A stretch of 35,389 nt of DNA, taken from the NCBI GenBank assembly GCA_019348495.1, contig JAHWJI010000015.1, forward strand, positions 1-35,389, given 5' to 3'. This document shows, in pieces, positions 7,002-15,076 of the stretch (position 1 is the first letter of the stretch; each line of letters begins with the position of its first letter). The DNA comes from Actinomycetota bacterium (GTDB lineage Bacteria; Actinomycetota; Acidimicrobiia; Acidimicrobiales; CADCSY01). Below the pieces are notes generated by a model. It was not told where the DNA came from. It did not search any database and worked only from the letters and a program-made list of their open reading frames with translations. A program made the translations under genes and the position numbers.

Positions 7002-7544
7002 ATGGCCCCCTACGACATCCGCCTGGTGGGTGACCCGGTCCTGCGCCAGCCGGCGACCGAGGTGACCGACATCGACGCCCGCCTGGTGCGTCTGGCCGAG
7101 GACATGATCGTGACCATGCACGAAGCCCCGGGCATCGGCCTGGCTGCCCCCCAGGTTGGTGTGCAGAAGCGCATGTTCGTCTACGACCTGCACGACGAGC
7201 AGGGGTCCCACGTCGTGGTCAACCCGGTGATCAGCGAGACCCGGGGCGAGTGGGTCTACGAGGAGGGCTGCCTCTCGGTCCCGGGCCTGTCGTGGGAGAT
7301 CGTGCGGCCCAAGGAGGTGCACCTCAGCGGCATCGACCTCGACGGCAACCAGGTCTCCTTCGAGGCCGACGACCTGCTGGCCCGCATGTTCCAGCACGAG
7401 GTCGACCACCTCGACGGCATCCTGCTCCTGGAGCGCCTCGACCCCGCCCAGGCCAATGAGGCCAAGCGGGTGCTGCGCGAGCAGGCCCTGGCCGCCGGCG
7501 AAGGAGAGACCCGCCGGCGTCTGCGCATGCCCGGTCGAGCCTGA
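7002..7544 (+). CDS. def: Peptide deformylase
   Basis: A 180-residue metalloenzyme that removes the formyl group from the N-terminal methionine of new proteins. All three family motifs are intact: GIGLAAPQVG (residues 44-53), EGCLSVPG (about 88-95, Cys metal ligand) and HEVDHLDG (about 131-138, two His ligands and the catalytic Glu). The length is usual for the actinobacterial type. It is directly followed by and overlaps fmt, the enzyme that adds the formyl group, a classic pairing. A TACCCT box 8 nt before the ATG suggests a leaderless start. Confidence 0.97.
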   Translation: MAPYDIRLVGDPVLRQPATEVTDIDARLVRLAEDMIVTMHEAPGIGLAAPQVGVQKRMFVYDLHDEQGSHVVVNPVISETRGEWVYEEGCLSVPGLSWEIVRPKEVHLSGIDLDGNQVSFEADDLLARMFQHEVDHLDGILLLERLDPAQANEAKRVLREQALAAGEGETRRRLRMPGRA

Positions 7545-8439
7545 GGTCCTGGCCTCGCCGGCGCCGCCTCGGCGGCTCGTCTACCTGGGCAGCCCCGAGG
7601 CTGCGGTCGTCCCCCTGCAGGGCTTGGTGGCCGCCGGCTTCGACATCGCCCTCGTCGTCTCCCAGCCCGACCGGAAGCGGGGCAGGGGCTCGGGCCTCGT
7701 CGCCACCCCGGTGAAGATCGCCGCCCTCGAGCTCGGCCTGCCCGTCAGCGACCGGGTGGACGACATCCTCGCCGCCGGTGCCGACCTCGGCGTCGTGGTG
7801 GCCTACGGGCGCCTGATCCGGCCCCACGTGCTGGACCGCCTCGACCTCGTCAACCTCCACTTCTCCCTCCTGCCCCGTTGGCGGGGGGCGGCGCCGGTCG
7901 AGCGGGCCATCCTCGCCGGCGACAAGGAGACCGGGGTCTGCCTCATGGGCCTGGAGGAGGGCCTCGACACCGGACCGGTCTACGCCTGCGAGCGGGTGGT
8001 CATCGGGCCCGAGGAGACGGCCGACGAGCTGCGATCCCGCCTGGTGGCCCTGGGCAGTGACCTGCTGGTGACGGCACTGCACGCCGGGCTGGGCGAGGCT
8101 CGGCCCCAGGCCGGCACGCCCACCTACGCAGCCAAGCTCGAAAGTGGCGAGCTCCGTCTCGACTGGACCCGACCGGCGGTGGAGCTGCACCGGTTGGTCC
8201 GACTCGGGGGAGCATGGACGACGTTCCGGGGCCGGCGCCTCAAGGTGCGACGGGCCCGGCTGGTCCCGCCCGGACAGGGTGCTGACCTCGCACCCGGGGT
8301 CCTCGACGACACCCGGGTCGGGGCCGGTGCGGGCAGCCTGGAGCTCGTGGAGGTCCAGCCTGAAGGCAAGGCGCCCCAGGCGGCGGCCGCGTGGCGCAAC
8401 GGCGCCCGACCCGTCGCCGGTGAGCGCCTGGGTGATTGA
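7456..8439 (+). CDS. fmt: Methionyl-tRNA formyltransferase
   Basis: Transfers a formyl group from 10-formyltetrahydrofolate to Met-tRNA(fMet). The family core begins at RRLVYLGSPEAAVVPL. The catalytic region reads NLHFSLLPRWRGAAPV (Asn-His pair), followed by ETGVCLMGLEEGLDTGPV with the catalytic Asp; the C-terminal tRNA-binding domain covers about the last 100 residues. The start is a problem. From the ATG at 7456 (89-nt overlap with def) to the conserved core there is no ATG, GTG or TTG in frame, so either this ATG is used, giving about 36 extra unrelated residues, or a rare start such as CTG at 7549 just past the def stop is used. The coordinates follow the only standard start. Function is certain; the start is not. 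Confidence 0.88.
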   Translation: MRPSGCCASRPWPPAKERPAGVCACPVEPEVLASPAPPRRLVYLGSPEAAVVPLQGLVAAGFDIALVVSQPDRKRGRGSGLVATPVKIAALELGLPVSDRVDDILAAGADLGVVVAYGRLIRPHVLDRLDLVNLHFSLLPRWRGAAPVERAILAGDKETGVCLMGLEEGLDTGPVYACERVVIGPEETADELRSRLVALGSDLLVTALHAGLGEARPQAGTPTYAAKLESGELRLDWTRPAVELHRLVRLGGAWTTFRGRRLKVRRARLVPPGQGADLAPGVLDDTRVGAGAGSLELVEVQPEGKAPQAAAAWRNGARPVAGERLGD

Positions 8440-8464
8440 GGAGGGCCGGTAGCTATCGTCGCCG

Positions 8465-8477
8465 TAGGCTCTGAAGC
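8465..8477 (+). promoter_or_regulatory. Putative leaderless promoter -10 of the MoaB-like gene
   Basis: TAGGCT (8465-8470) is 7 nt before the GTG at 8478 and no Shine-Dalgarno is present. No good -35 at 16-18 bp; a TTGAGG at 8436-8441 is too far away. Confidence 0.45.
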
Positions 8478-8963
8478 GTGCACGCGGGAGAAGACGAGCC
8501 CCTGTCGGCCAAGGTGCTCACCGTCTCGGACGGGGTGGTGGCAGGCACGAGGGCCGACCGCTCCGGGGCGGCACTGGTCCAGCGACTCGGACTCGCCGGC
8601 TTCGACGTCGTCGACCACTCGTCGGCGGCCGACGGGATCGACTCGGTGTCCTCTGCCCTGGTCGGTCACTGTCGCGACTTCGCAGGGTTGGTCGTGACCA
8701 CGGGAGGGACCGGCTTCAGCCCCCGTGACCTGACCCCCGAGGGCACCCGGGCGGTGCTCGAGCGGGAGGCCCCCGGGCTGGCCGAGGCCATGCGCCTGGT
8801 CAACCCGCTGGGCCGGCTCTCGAGGGGCGTGGCCGGCACCGTGGGCCGGGCCGTCGTGCTCAACACACCGGGGTCCACGTCGGGGGCGGTGGAGTGCCTG
8901 GAGGCGGTGCTCGACATCGTGCCCCACGCCCTCCGCCTCTTGGCCGGCCGGCGGGAGCACTGA
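8478..8963 (+). CDS. Molybdenum cofactor biosynthesis protein, MoaB/MogA family
   Basis: A 161-residue single-domain protein of the family that adenylates molybdopterin before molybdate insertion. Signatures: VLTVSDGVVAGTRAD at the start, TTGGTGFSPRDLTPE (about residues 74-88) and the late PGSTSGA motif (about 136-142). No other molybdenum cofactor gene is in the window, so MoaB and MogA cannot be separated from context. GTG start behind a TAGGCT box; the next gene, ribD, begins 2 nt after its stop, so it may lead the riboflavin operon. Confidence 0.88.
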   Translation: MHAGEDEPLSAKVLTVSDGVVAGTRADRSGAALVQRLGLAGFDVVDHSSAADGIDSVSSALVGHCRDFAGLVVTTGGTGFSPRDLTPEGTRAVLEREAPGLAEAMRLVNPLGRLSRGVAGTVGRAVVLNTPGSTSGAVECLEAVLDIVPHALRLLAGRREH

Positions 8964-8965
8964 CG

Positions 8966-10048
8966 GTGGCTGGCGTGCCCCTCTCGGATGTCGACACCCC
9001 CACGTCGGTGCCCGGCGACGAGCAGGCCATGGCCGCAGCCCTAGCCCTGGCCGCGGGTGCCCGAGCCCGGGCCCATCCCAACCCGTGGGTCGGCGCCGTA
9101 CTGCGAAGCGTCGACGGGGGGGTCTTCGTGGGGGCCACCGCCGCGCCCGGTGGTCCCCACGCCGAGGTGGCCGCCCTGGCCGGCGCCGGAGGTGCCGCCC
9201 GGGGGTCGACCATCTGGTCCACCCTCGAGCCCTGCGCCCACCACGGCCGTACCCCCCCTTGCGCCGACGCCCTGATCGCCGCCGGGGTCAGCCGGGTGGT
9301 GGTTGCCCTAGAAGACCCCGACCCCCGTGTGGCGGGGCTGGGACTGCAACGGTTGCGCGACGCTGGCATCGACGTCGTGTCGGGCGTGGGCGTCGAGGCC
9401 GCCACGGACCAGCTCGCCCCCTACCTCAAGCACCGCCGCACGGGCCGTCCCTGGGTGGTGCTCAAGCTGGCGGCCACCCTCGACGGGCGCACGGCCGCCG
9501 CCGACGGGTCCTCCCGGTGGATCACCGGTCCCGAGGCCCGGGCCGACGCCCACCGCCTGCGGGCCGAGAGCGACGCGGTGATCGTGGGCGCGGGCACGGT
9601 GCGCAGCGACGATCCCAGCCTCACCGTCCGCCTGGCCGAAGGGCCTGACCCGATGCGCGTGGTGCTCGGTCGTGCCCCGGTGGAGGCGAAGGTGCATCCC
9701 GCCCTGGAGCTGGAGGGAGACCTCGGCGCCGTCCTCGACCGGCTGGGGGAGCGGGGCTGCGTCCAGGTGCTCGTCGAGGGGGGCGCGCACGTGGCCGGCG
9801 CGTTCCACCGAGCGGGACTGGTCGACCGCTACGTCCTCTACCTTGCGCCCCGGCTGCTCGGGGGCGACGACGGGCGGGCCCTGTTCGCCGGCGTGGGCGC
9901 GGCCACCCTGGCCGATGCCTGGGAGGGTGACATCGTCGAGGTCAGCCGCCTCGGTCCCGACCTCAGGGTCGAGCTCGCCCCCGCAGTCGAGCCCGCCGAG
10001 CTGGCCCCCGCAGTCGAGCCCGCCGCGGTCGAGCCGGAACGGGCATGA
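8966..10048 (+). CDS. ribD: Bifunctional riboflavin biosynthesis deaminase/reductase
   Basis: A 360-residue enzyme for riboflavin steps two and three. The N-terminal cytidine-deaminase-like domain has the zinc site HAE at residues 65-67 with Cys90 and Cys99 in EPCAHHGRTPPC. The C-terminal RibD reductase domain begins near RPWVVLKLAATLDGRTAA and has the NADPH-binding VLVEGGAHVAGAF motif. The middle of the reductase domain is shorter than in classical RibD. GTG at 8966, 2 nt after the upstream stop, is chosen; GTG at 9008 is an alternative. The last 26 residues come from a tandem DNA repeat (LAPAVEPAE twice) and look like an added tail. First gene of ribD-ribE-ribBA-ribH. Confidence 0.95.
   Translation: MAGVPLSDVDTPTSVPGDEQAMAAALALAAGARARAHPNPWVGAVLRSVDGGVFVGATAAPGGPHAEVAALAGAGGAARGSTIWSTLEPCAHHGRTPPCADALIAAGVSRVVVALEDPDPRVAGLGLQRLRDAGIDVVSGVGVEAATDQLAPYLKHRRTGRPWVVLKLAATLDGRTAAADGSSRWITGPEARADAHRLRAESDAVIVGAGTVRSDDPSLTVRLAEGPDPMRVVLGRAPVEAKVHPALELEGDLGAVLDRLGERGCVQVLVEGGAHVAGAFHRAGLVDRYVLYLAPRLLGGDDGRALFAGVGAATLADAWEGDIVEVSRLGPDLRVELAPAVEPAELAPAVEPAAVEPERA
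9971..10024 (+). repeat. Two tandem 27-bp units in the 3' end of ribD
   Basis: Units 9971-9997 and 9998-10024 differ at one base (GAGCTCGCC versus GAGCTGGCC). They encode ELAPAVEPA twice, producing a Pro/Ala/Glu tail after the folded domain. Confidence 0.85.
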
Positions 10049-10050
10049 GC

Positions 10051-10095
10051 GTCGCCGGAGGCGACGCCTTGCCCTTCCCGGCGAGCGAAGCGAGC
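10051..10095 (+). repeat. Dispersed hairpin-plus-core repeat, copy A (ribD-ribE gap)
   Basis: A hairpin GTCGCC-GGA-GGCGAC (10051-10065) is followed 15 nt later by the core GCGAGCGAAGCGAGC (10081-10095), filling the 53-bp gap between ribD and ribE. The same core lies at 24064-24078 and, inverted, at 25753-25767, each next to a GC-rich hairpin. Confidence 0.75.
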
Positions 10096-10101
10096 CTGTA
10101 G

Positions 10102-10665
10102 ATGTTCACCGGCCTGGTAGAGGAGGTGGGCACGGTCGCGGCCCACACCGGAGCCCGCCTGCGCATCACCGCCGGCAAGGTCCTCGCCGACGCCGGCGTA
10201 GGCGACTCCATCGCCGTCGACGGCTGCTGCCTCACCCTGGTGGCCATGGGGCAGAGATGGTGGGAAGCCGACCTCAGCGACGAGACGCTGCGCCGCACCA
10301 CCCTGGGCATGCTGGCGCCGGGCGACCCCGTCAACCTGGAGCGCCCGCTGCGCCTGGCCGACCGCCTGGGGGGCCACCTGGTCCAGGGCCACGTCGACGC
10401 CGTGGGCGATGTCCTCGCCCCCCCTCCCACCCTGGGGGTCCGTCTGCCCGGCCACCTCGCCCGCTACGTGGTCGAGAAGGGTGCCGTCGCCGTCGACGGC
10501 GTCAGCCTCACCGTGGTCGAGGCCACCGACGATGCCTTCACCGTCGCCATCGTTCCCCACACCGCGGCGGCCACGACGCTGGGGTCCAAGCGTCCCGGTC
10601 ACCAGGTCAACCTCGAGGTCGACCTGGTGGCCAAGTACGTGGAACGCCTGGTGGCCGCCCGATGA
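10102..10665 (+). CDS. ribE: Riboflavin synthase alpha subunit
   Basis: A 187-residue enzyme that dismutates two 6,7-dimethyl-8-ribityllumazines to riboflavin. It starts with the diagnostic MFTGLVEEVG and is built of two lumazine-binding repeats: the first about residues 1-90 with AVDGCCLTLV, the second about 95-185 beginning GGHLVQGHVDAVG with AVDGVSLTVV. Length and both halves are normal. It follows ribD after a 53-bp gap filled by a hairpin repeat; its TGA overlaps the ribBA ATG. No Shine-Dalgarno of note; GAGCC precedes the ATG. Confidence 0.96.
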   Translation: MFTGLVEEVGTVAAHTGARLRITAGKVLADAGVGDSIAVDGCCLTLVAMGQRWWEADLSDETLRRTTLGMLAPGDPVNLERPLRLADRLGGHLVQGHVDAVGDVLAPPPTLGVRLPGHLARYVVEKGAVAVDGVSLTVVEATDDAFTVAIVPHTAAATTLGSKRPGHQVNLEVDLVAKYVERLVAAR

Positions 10666-11924
10666 GCCTGCCCCGCAGCACCCGCCTGGCCGGCATCGAC
10701 GAGGCGGTGGCCGCCATCGCCCGGGGTGAGGTCGTGGTGGTGGTCGACGACGAGGACCGCGAGAACGAGGGCGACCTCGTCATGGCGGCCGAGTTCGCCA
10801 CTCCCGAGCGCATCACCTTCTTCGTGCGCCACACCTCCGGGGTCATCTGCATGCCCCTGGAAGGATCGCGCCTCGACGAGCTGGAGCTGCCGCTCATGGT
10901 GGCCGACAACACCGAGAGCCAGCGCACCGCCTTCACCGTGTCGGTCGACTACCGGCCCACCACCACCACCGGCATCTCCGCCGCCGACCGCTCGGCCACC
11001 ATCCGGGCCCTCATCGACCCGTCCACCCGACCCCACGACCTGGCCCGACCCGGCCACATCTTCCCGTTGCGCTACCGCACCGGGGGTGTCCTCAAGCGGG
11101 CCGGCCACACCGAGGCGGCGGTCGACCTGGCCCGTATGGCCGGGCTGCGACCCGCAGGCGTGTTGTGCGAGGTCGTCAACGAGGACGGCACCATGGCCCG
11201 GATACCCGAGCTCGAGCGCTTCTGCGCCACCCACGGACTGCTCATGATCTCCATCGCCGACCTGGTGCGCCACCGGCGCCAGTCCGAGCGCCTGGTGCGA
11301 CGCATCGCCGAAGCCCGCATTCCCACGGAGTGGGGCGACTTCACCTGCTACGTCTACGAGTCGGTCCTCGACGGCGAGCAGCACGTAGCCATGGTCAGAG
11401 GCGCGGTCCAGGGCCAGGACGACGTGTTGGTCCGGGTCCACAGCGAGTGCCTGACCGGTGACGTCTTCGGCTCGCTGCGTTGCGACTGCGGGGTCCAGGT
11501 CGACGCGGCCATGCAGCGCATCGCCGACGAGGGCCTCGGCGTGGTGGTCTACCTGCGGGGCCACGAGGGGCGGGGCATCGGCCTGGGCCACAAGATCCGG
11601 GCCTACGAGCTCCAGGACCGGGGACGCGACACCGTGGACGCCAACGTCGAGCTGGGATTCCCGGCCGACACCCGGGAGTACGGCATCGGCGCCCAGATCC
11701 TGGTCGACCTGGGGATCACCACCATGCGCTACATGACCAACAACCCCGCCAAGTACGGCGGGCTCGAGGGCTACGGCCTCAAGATCGTCGAGCGCGTGGC
11801 GCTGGAGTCGATCCCCAACCCGGAGAACATCCGCTACCTGCGCACCAAGCGGGAGCGCATGGGCCACCTGCTACCCCATCTGGATGGCCGTGGCGCCGAC
11901 GACGTGGAAGGCTCTGAACCATGA
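10662..11924 (+). CDS. ribBA: Bifunctional DHBP synthase / GTP cyclohydrolase II
   Basis: A 420-residue fusion that supplies both riboflavin precursors. The N-terminal RibB domain (about 1-205) makes 3,4-dihydroxy-2-butanone 4-phosphate from ribulose 5-phosphate and shows DDEDRENEGDL with acidic metal ligands plus the HTSG and HIFPL motifs. The C-terminal RibA domain (about 208-400) opens the GTP imidazole ring. Its zinc cysteines sit in HSECLTGDVFGSLRCDCG, and the GHEGRGIGL loop holds the catalytic Arg. The start overlaps ribE by 4 nt (ATGA) and the stop overlaps ribH by 4 nt, so the set is translated as a coupled unit. Confidence 0.97.
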   Translation: MSLPRSTRLAGIDEAVAAIARGEVVVVVDDEDRENEGDLVMAAEFATPERITFFVRHTSGVICMPLEGSRLDELELPLMVADNTESQRTAFTVSVDYRPTTTTGISAADRSATIRALIDPSTRPHDLARPGHIFPLRYRTGGVLKRAGHTEAAVDLARMAGLRPAGVLCEVVNEDGTMARIPELERFCATHGLLMISIADLVRHRRQSERLVRRIAEARIPTEWGDFTCYVYESVLDGEQHVAMVRGAVQGQDDVLVRVHSECLTGDVFGSLRCDCGVQVDAAMQRIADEGLGVVVYLRGHEGRGIGLGHKIRAYELQDRGRDTVDANVELGFPADTREYGIGAQILVDLGITTMRYMTNNPAKYGGLEGYGLKIVERVALESIPNPENIRYLRTKRERMGHLLPHLDGRGADDVEGSEP

Positions 11925-12397
11925 GCACCTACGTCGGCCACCTGCGGGGCGAGGGCATCCGGGTGGCCCTGGCCTGCGCCCGCTTCAACGACCTGGTCAC
12001 CGAGCGCCTGTTGGCCGGGGCCCGCGACGGGCTGGCGCGCCACGGCGTGGACGAGGCTTCGATCACGGTGGTCTGGGCCCCCGGCGCCGTCGAGCTGCCC
12101 CTGGTGGCGCAGCGTCTGGCCGCCGCCGGTGAGGTCGACGCCGTCATCGCCCTGGGCGCGGTCATCAGGGGCGCCACCGACCACCACAGCCACGTGGGCG
12201 GTCAGTGCGCCGCCGGGCTCCAGCGCGTCGCCCTCGACACCGGGATACCCGTCGCCTTCGCCGTGCTCACCACCGACACCTTGGACCAGGCCCTGGAGCG
12301 GGCGGGGGCCAAGGCCGGCAACAAGGGCTACGAGGCGGCCGAGACCGCCCTGGAGATGGTCGACCTCCTCCGCCAGCTGCCCAAGGCCAGCCCCTGA
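11921..12397 (+). CDS. ribH: 6,7-dimethyl-8-ribityllumazine synthase
   Basis: A 158-residue enzyme that condenses the two riboflavin precursors; homologues form pentamers or icosahedral 60-mers. Family motifs: ARFND near residue 20, WAPGAVELPL for substrate contact, ALGAVIRGAT, then the loop with catalytic His, LTTDTLDQALERAG, and the GNKG phosphate site. The loop reads GATDHHSHVGGQ instead of the usual TPHYDYV type: the catalytic His position is kept but neighbouring residues are unusual. It overlaps ribBA by 4 nt and hisG by 1 nt (TGATG). Confidence 0.95.
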   Translation: MSTYVGHLRGEGIRVALACARFNDLVTERLLAGARDGLARHGVDEASITVVWAPGAVELPLVAQRLAAAGEVDAVIALGAVIRGATDHHSHVGGQCAAGLQRVALDTGIPVAFAVLTTDTLDQALERAGAKAGNKGYEAAETALEMVDLLRQLPKASP

Positions 12398-13272
12398 TGT
12401 TGCGGGTGGTGTTGCCCAAGGGGTCGCTGGAGCGGGCCACCCTGGAGCTGTTCGAGGCCGCCGACCTGGCCGTGAGCCGCAGCTCCGCTGTCGACTACAA
12501 GGCCACCATCGCCGACCCCCGAGTGGCCGACGTGCGCATCCTGCGTCCCCAGGAGATCCCCGTCTACGTGGCCGAGGGCCTCTACGACCTGGGCATCACC
12601 GGTCGGGACTGGATCGAGGAGACCGACAGCGAGGTCGTCACCCTCGGCGAGCTGCACTACTCCAAGGCGACAGCCCGTCCCATCAACGTCGTGCTGGCCG
12701 TGGCCGAGGAGGCGCCCTGGGCCAAGGTGGGCGACCTGCCTGCGGGGGTGCGGGTCTCCACCGAGTACCCCGGCCTGACCCGGCGCTTCCTCGCCACCCA
12801 CGGGGTCGACGCCGAGGTTCGCCTCTCGCACGGGGCCACCGAGGCCAAGATCCCCGACATCGCCGACGCCGTGGTGGAGATCACCGAGACAGGTCGGGCC
12901 CTGCGGGCGGCCAAGCTGCGCATCCTCGACACGATCCTGGTGAGCTTCACCGAGCTCATCGCCAACCCCGCCGCCTACGCCGACCCGGCCAAGGCCCACG
13001 CCATGCGCCAGCTCCACACCCTGCTCCAGGGTTCGCTGGAGGCGAGGGGCAAGGTGCTGGTCAAGCTCAACGTGGCCCAATCCGACCTCGAAGCGGTCAT
13101 CGCCATCCTGCCCTCCATGAAAGCCCCCACCGTGTCCAAGCTGTTCGGAGCCGACGGCTACGCGGTGGAGACGGTGGTGGCCAAGGTCGACATCAACGTC
13201 CTCATCCCCGCTCTGTCCGACGCCGGGGCCAGCGACATCATCGAGGTTCCCCTCTCCAAGATCGTCCACTGA
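12397..13272 (+). CDS. hisG: ATP phosphoribosyltransferase, long form
   Basis: A 291-residue first enzyme of histidine synthesis (ATP plus PRPP). It starts LRVVLPKGSLE, has the PRPP-binding EITETGRALRAA region, and carries a C-terminal regulatory domain of about 80 residues (from KAPTVSKLFGADGYAVETVV). This makes it the HisG_L type, which binds histidine itself and does not need HisZ. It overlaps the ribH stop by one base. No other his gene is in the window; its place at the end of the riboflavin operon is fixed by overlap, perhaps because both routes draw on the pentose-phosphate pool (inference). Confidence 0.96.
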   Translation: MLRVVLPKGSLERATLELFEAADLAVSRSSAVDYKATIADPRVADVRILRPQEIPVYVAEGLYDLGITGRDWIEETDSEVVTLGELHYSKATARPINVVLAVAEEAPWAKVGDLPAGVRVSTEYPGLTRRFLATHGVDAEVRLSHGATEAKIPDIADAVVEITETGRALRAAKLRILDTILVSFTELIANPAAYADPAKAHAMRQLHTLLQGSLEARGKVLVKLNVAQSDLEAVIAILPSMKAPTVSKLFGADGYAVETVVAKVDINVLIPALSDAGASDIIEVPLSKIVH

Positions 13273-13273
13273 C

Positions 13274-13486
13274 GTGCGCCGGTCGGCGGGATCGGTGGCC
13301 AGCTTCGACGAGCGGGCGGGGTGGGGGAGGGTTCGGGGCGACGACGGCCAGGAGCTGTTCTTCCACTGCACTGCCGTGGCCGACGGCAGTCGCAGCATCG
13401 CCCAGGGGGCTCGGGTGGACTACGAGGTGGTGCCCGGCCACCTCGGCCGCTGGGAGGCCTGGGATATCGAGCCCGCTCGTCGCTGA
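13274..13486 (+). CDS. Small cold-shock-domain-like protein
   Basis: A 70-residue protein with GTG start one base after the hisG stop. The whole length resembles a cold-shock (CSD) beta-barrel: GSVASFDERAGWGRVRGDDG, then ELFFHCTAV, then GARVDYEVVPG. The RNP1 equivalent is GWGRV rather than KGFGFI, and RNP2 is LFFHC rather than VFVHF, so several aromatic RNA-contacting positions are changed. It probably binds single-stranded nucleic acid weakly or has diverged. It is the last gene of the plus-strand run, converging on the ABC transporter operon 27 bp away. Confidence 0.75.
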   Translation: MRRSAGSVASFDERAGWGRVRGDDGQELFFHCTAVADGSRSIAQGARVDYEVVPGHLGRWEAWDIEPARR

Positions 13487-13513
13487 CGCCTGCCCGAGGG
13501 GGCGGTGCTGCCG

Positions 13514-14392
13514 TCAGACGCCGACGTTCTCCTTGCGGGCGGCGGTCTCGGGCGCCACCAGGTCCTCGGGCCCGCCCTTGACCTCGATGGAGCCGCCGTA
13601 GCGCCGGCGCTGGCGGACCTCCAGGCGCCGGGCCACCCGGCTGAGCGCCATGTTCACGGCGATGTACATGACGGCCACCGCGATCAGGGCCTGGAGGAGG
13701 TTGCCGTCGAAGTTGCCGGTGAGCTGACCCCGGCGCAACAGCTCCTCGTACTGCACGAAGAAGCCCAACGACGTGTCCTTGAGCAGGGCGATGAACAGCC
13801 CCACGTTGGCCGGGATCACGTCGCGCAGGGCCTGGGGCAGGACCACCAGGCGCATGGCCTGGCCGTCGGTCAGGCCCACGGCCACGGCTGCCTCGCGCTG
13901 GCCCCGGTCGAGGGAGAGGATCCCGGCCCGGAAGATCTCGGCCAGCACTGCGCTGTTGTAGACGGCCAGGCCAAGGACCAGGTACCAGAACAGGGGCAGA
14001 CGGACCCCCAACCGGGGCAGCCCGAAGGCGGAGAACAGGATCAACAGCAGCAACGGGAAGCCCCGGAAGAACTCCACGTACGAGGCCGCCAGCCAGCGGA
14101 CGGGGCGGTTGCGGGACAACCGGCCCAGGGCCATGACGGCGCCGATGGTCACGGCTCCGACCATGCCCGCGGCCGCAGCCTTGACGGTGTTGGCCAAACC
14201 CCCGAGCAAGAAGCCCACGACGGCGGGCTCGGCCAAGATGGACCACTTCTCGGCGTCGAGCTGGCCCCGGTCGGCGAAGCGTTGGATCGCCACCACGACC
14301 AGGGCGGCGACCCCGAGTGAGGCGACCACCGATCCGACCAGGACCCGGCGCCGCCCCCGCGGGCCCAACTCGTCACCGATCAGCGCCGTCAC
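13514..14392 (-). CDS. Polar amino-acid ABC transporter permease (GluD-like)
   Basis: A 292-residue inner-membrane subunit of a His/Glu/Gln-type uptake system. An N-terminal span at about residues 18-37 is followed by an extra loop, then the transmembrane core. The EAA loop that docks the ATPase reads EAAVAVGLTDGQAMRLVVLPQA. The signature SYVEFFRGFPLLLLILFSAFG matches the HisM/GlnP family. GTG at 14392 overlaps the TGA of the upstream permease (GTGA). The C-terminus has a basic stretch (RRLEVRQRRRYGGS). With the next three genes it matches the order gluA-gluB-gluC-gluD of Corynebacterium; the substrate cannot be fixed from sequence. Confidence 0.92.
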   Translation of the reverse strand: MTALIGDELGPRGRRRVLVGSVVASLGVAALVVVAIQRFADRGQLDAEKWSILAEPAVVGFLLGGLANTVKAAAAGMVGAVTIGAVMALGRLSRNRPVRWLAASYVEFFRGFPLLLLILFSAFGLPRLGVRLPLFWYLVLGLAVYNSAVLAEIFRAGILSLDRGQREAAVAVGLTDGQAMRLVVLPQALRDVIPANVGLFIALLKDTSLGFFVQYEELLRRGQLTGNFDGNLLQALIAVAVMYIAVNMALSRVARRLEVRQRRRYGGSIEVKGGPEDLVAPETAARKENVGV

Positions 14393-15033
14393 CGCTTGAT
14401 CGCCACCCGGCGCTCGATGACGCCGACGACCAGGCCCGTGGGCAAGGTGAGCAGGAGGTACGCCACTGCTGCTGCGACGAAGACGGGGATGAACTCGGCG
14501 GTCTCGGTGGCGATCTGGAACGTCGTTCCGGTCAGCTCGATGACGGAGATGGAAAAGGCGATCGAGCTGTTCCTGATGAGGGCCGACAGCAGGCTCCCCA
14601 GGGGCCCCACCACCGCCCGCAACGCCTGGGGTAGCACGACCATGCCCAGCATCTGTGCGAAGCTCAGCCCCAGGGTGCGAGCCGCCTCCACCTGCCCCCG
14701 GGCCACGGTGTTGAAGCCCGCCCGCACCGTCTCGGCCACGAAGGCCCCGGTGTAGACCGACAGGATGATGACCGCCGAAGCGAACTTCGGCAGGATGATA
14801 CCGATGCTCGGGAAGCCGAAGTAGAACACCACGAACAGCACCGTCAGCGGGCAGTTGCGCACCACCTCGACGTAGACGGCGCCGGCGCCTCGCAACGGGG
14901 GGATGGGACCCACCCGCAACGAGGCGACGGCGACGCCGATGACGAAGGCCCCCACCCACGACAGCGCCGTGAGCGAGAGCGTCGTGGTGAGGCCTTGGAC
15001 GAAGCGGTCGAAGTTCTCCAGGACGATGTCCAC
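14389..15033 (-). CDS. Polar amino-acid ABC transporter permease (GluC-like)
   Basis: A 214-residue membrane subunit with the HisM/GlnP signature YVEVVRNCPLTVLFVVFYFG and the EAA docking loop VEAARTLGLSFAQMLGMVVLP. About five spans are expected. The GTG start at 15033 lies 43 nt downstream of the binding-protein gene. The stop overlaps the second permease start, so the two permeases are made in equal amounts and probably form a heterodimer. Confidence 0.92.
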   Translation of the reverse strand: MDIVLENFDRFVQGLTTTLSLTALSWVGAFVIGVAVASLRVGPIPPLRGAGAVYVEVVRNCPLTVLFVVFYFGFPSIGIILPKFASAVIILSVYTGAFVAETVRAGFNTVARGQVEAARTLGLSFAQMLGMVVLPQALRAVVGPLGSLLSALIRNSSIAFSISVIELTGTTFQIATETAEFIPVFVAAAVAYLLLTLPTGLVVGVIERRVAIKR

Positions 15034-15076
15034 GGGCGGCCGACCTGGAGCGGACTACTGGGCTGGCGGGGCGGGC

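Noticed and set aside
7537-10101. FMN riboswitch before the riboflavin genes
   Set aside because: Looked for the RFN pattern upstream of ribD and ribE; the gaps are 2 bp and 53 bp, and the latter is filled by the hairpin repeat.
9672-10661. Upstream extension of the ribBA frame through ribD and ribE
   Set aside because: It is the out-of-frame reading of ribD/ribE. The ATGA overlap at 10662 and the RibB N-terminus set the real start.
12328-13398. Long minus-strand frame opposite hisG
   Set aside because: Antisense shadow of ribH-hisG with no ribosome site and no recognisable motif.
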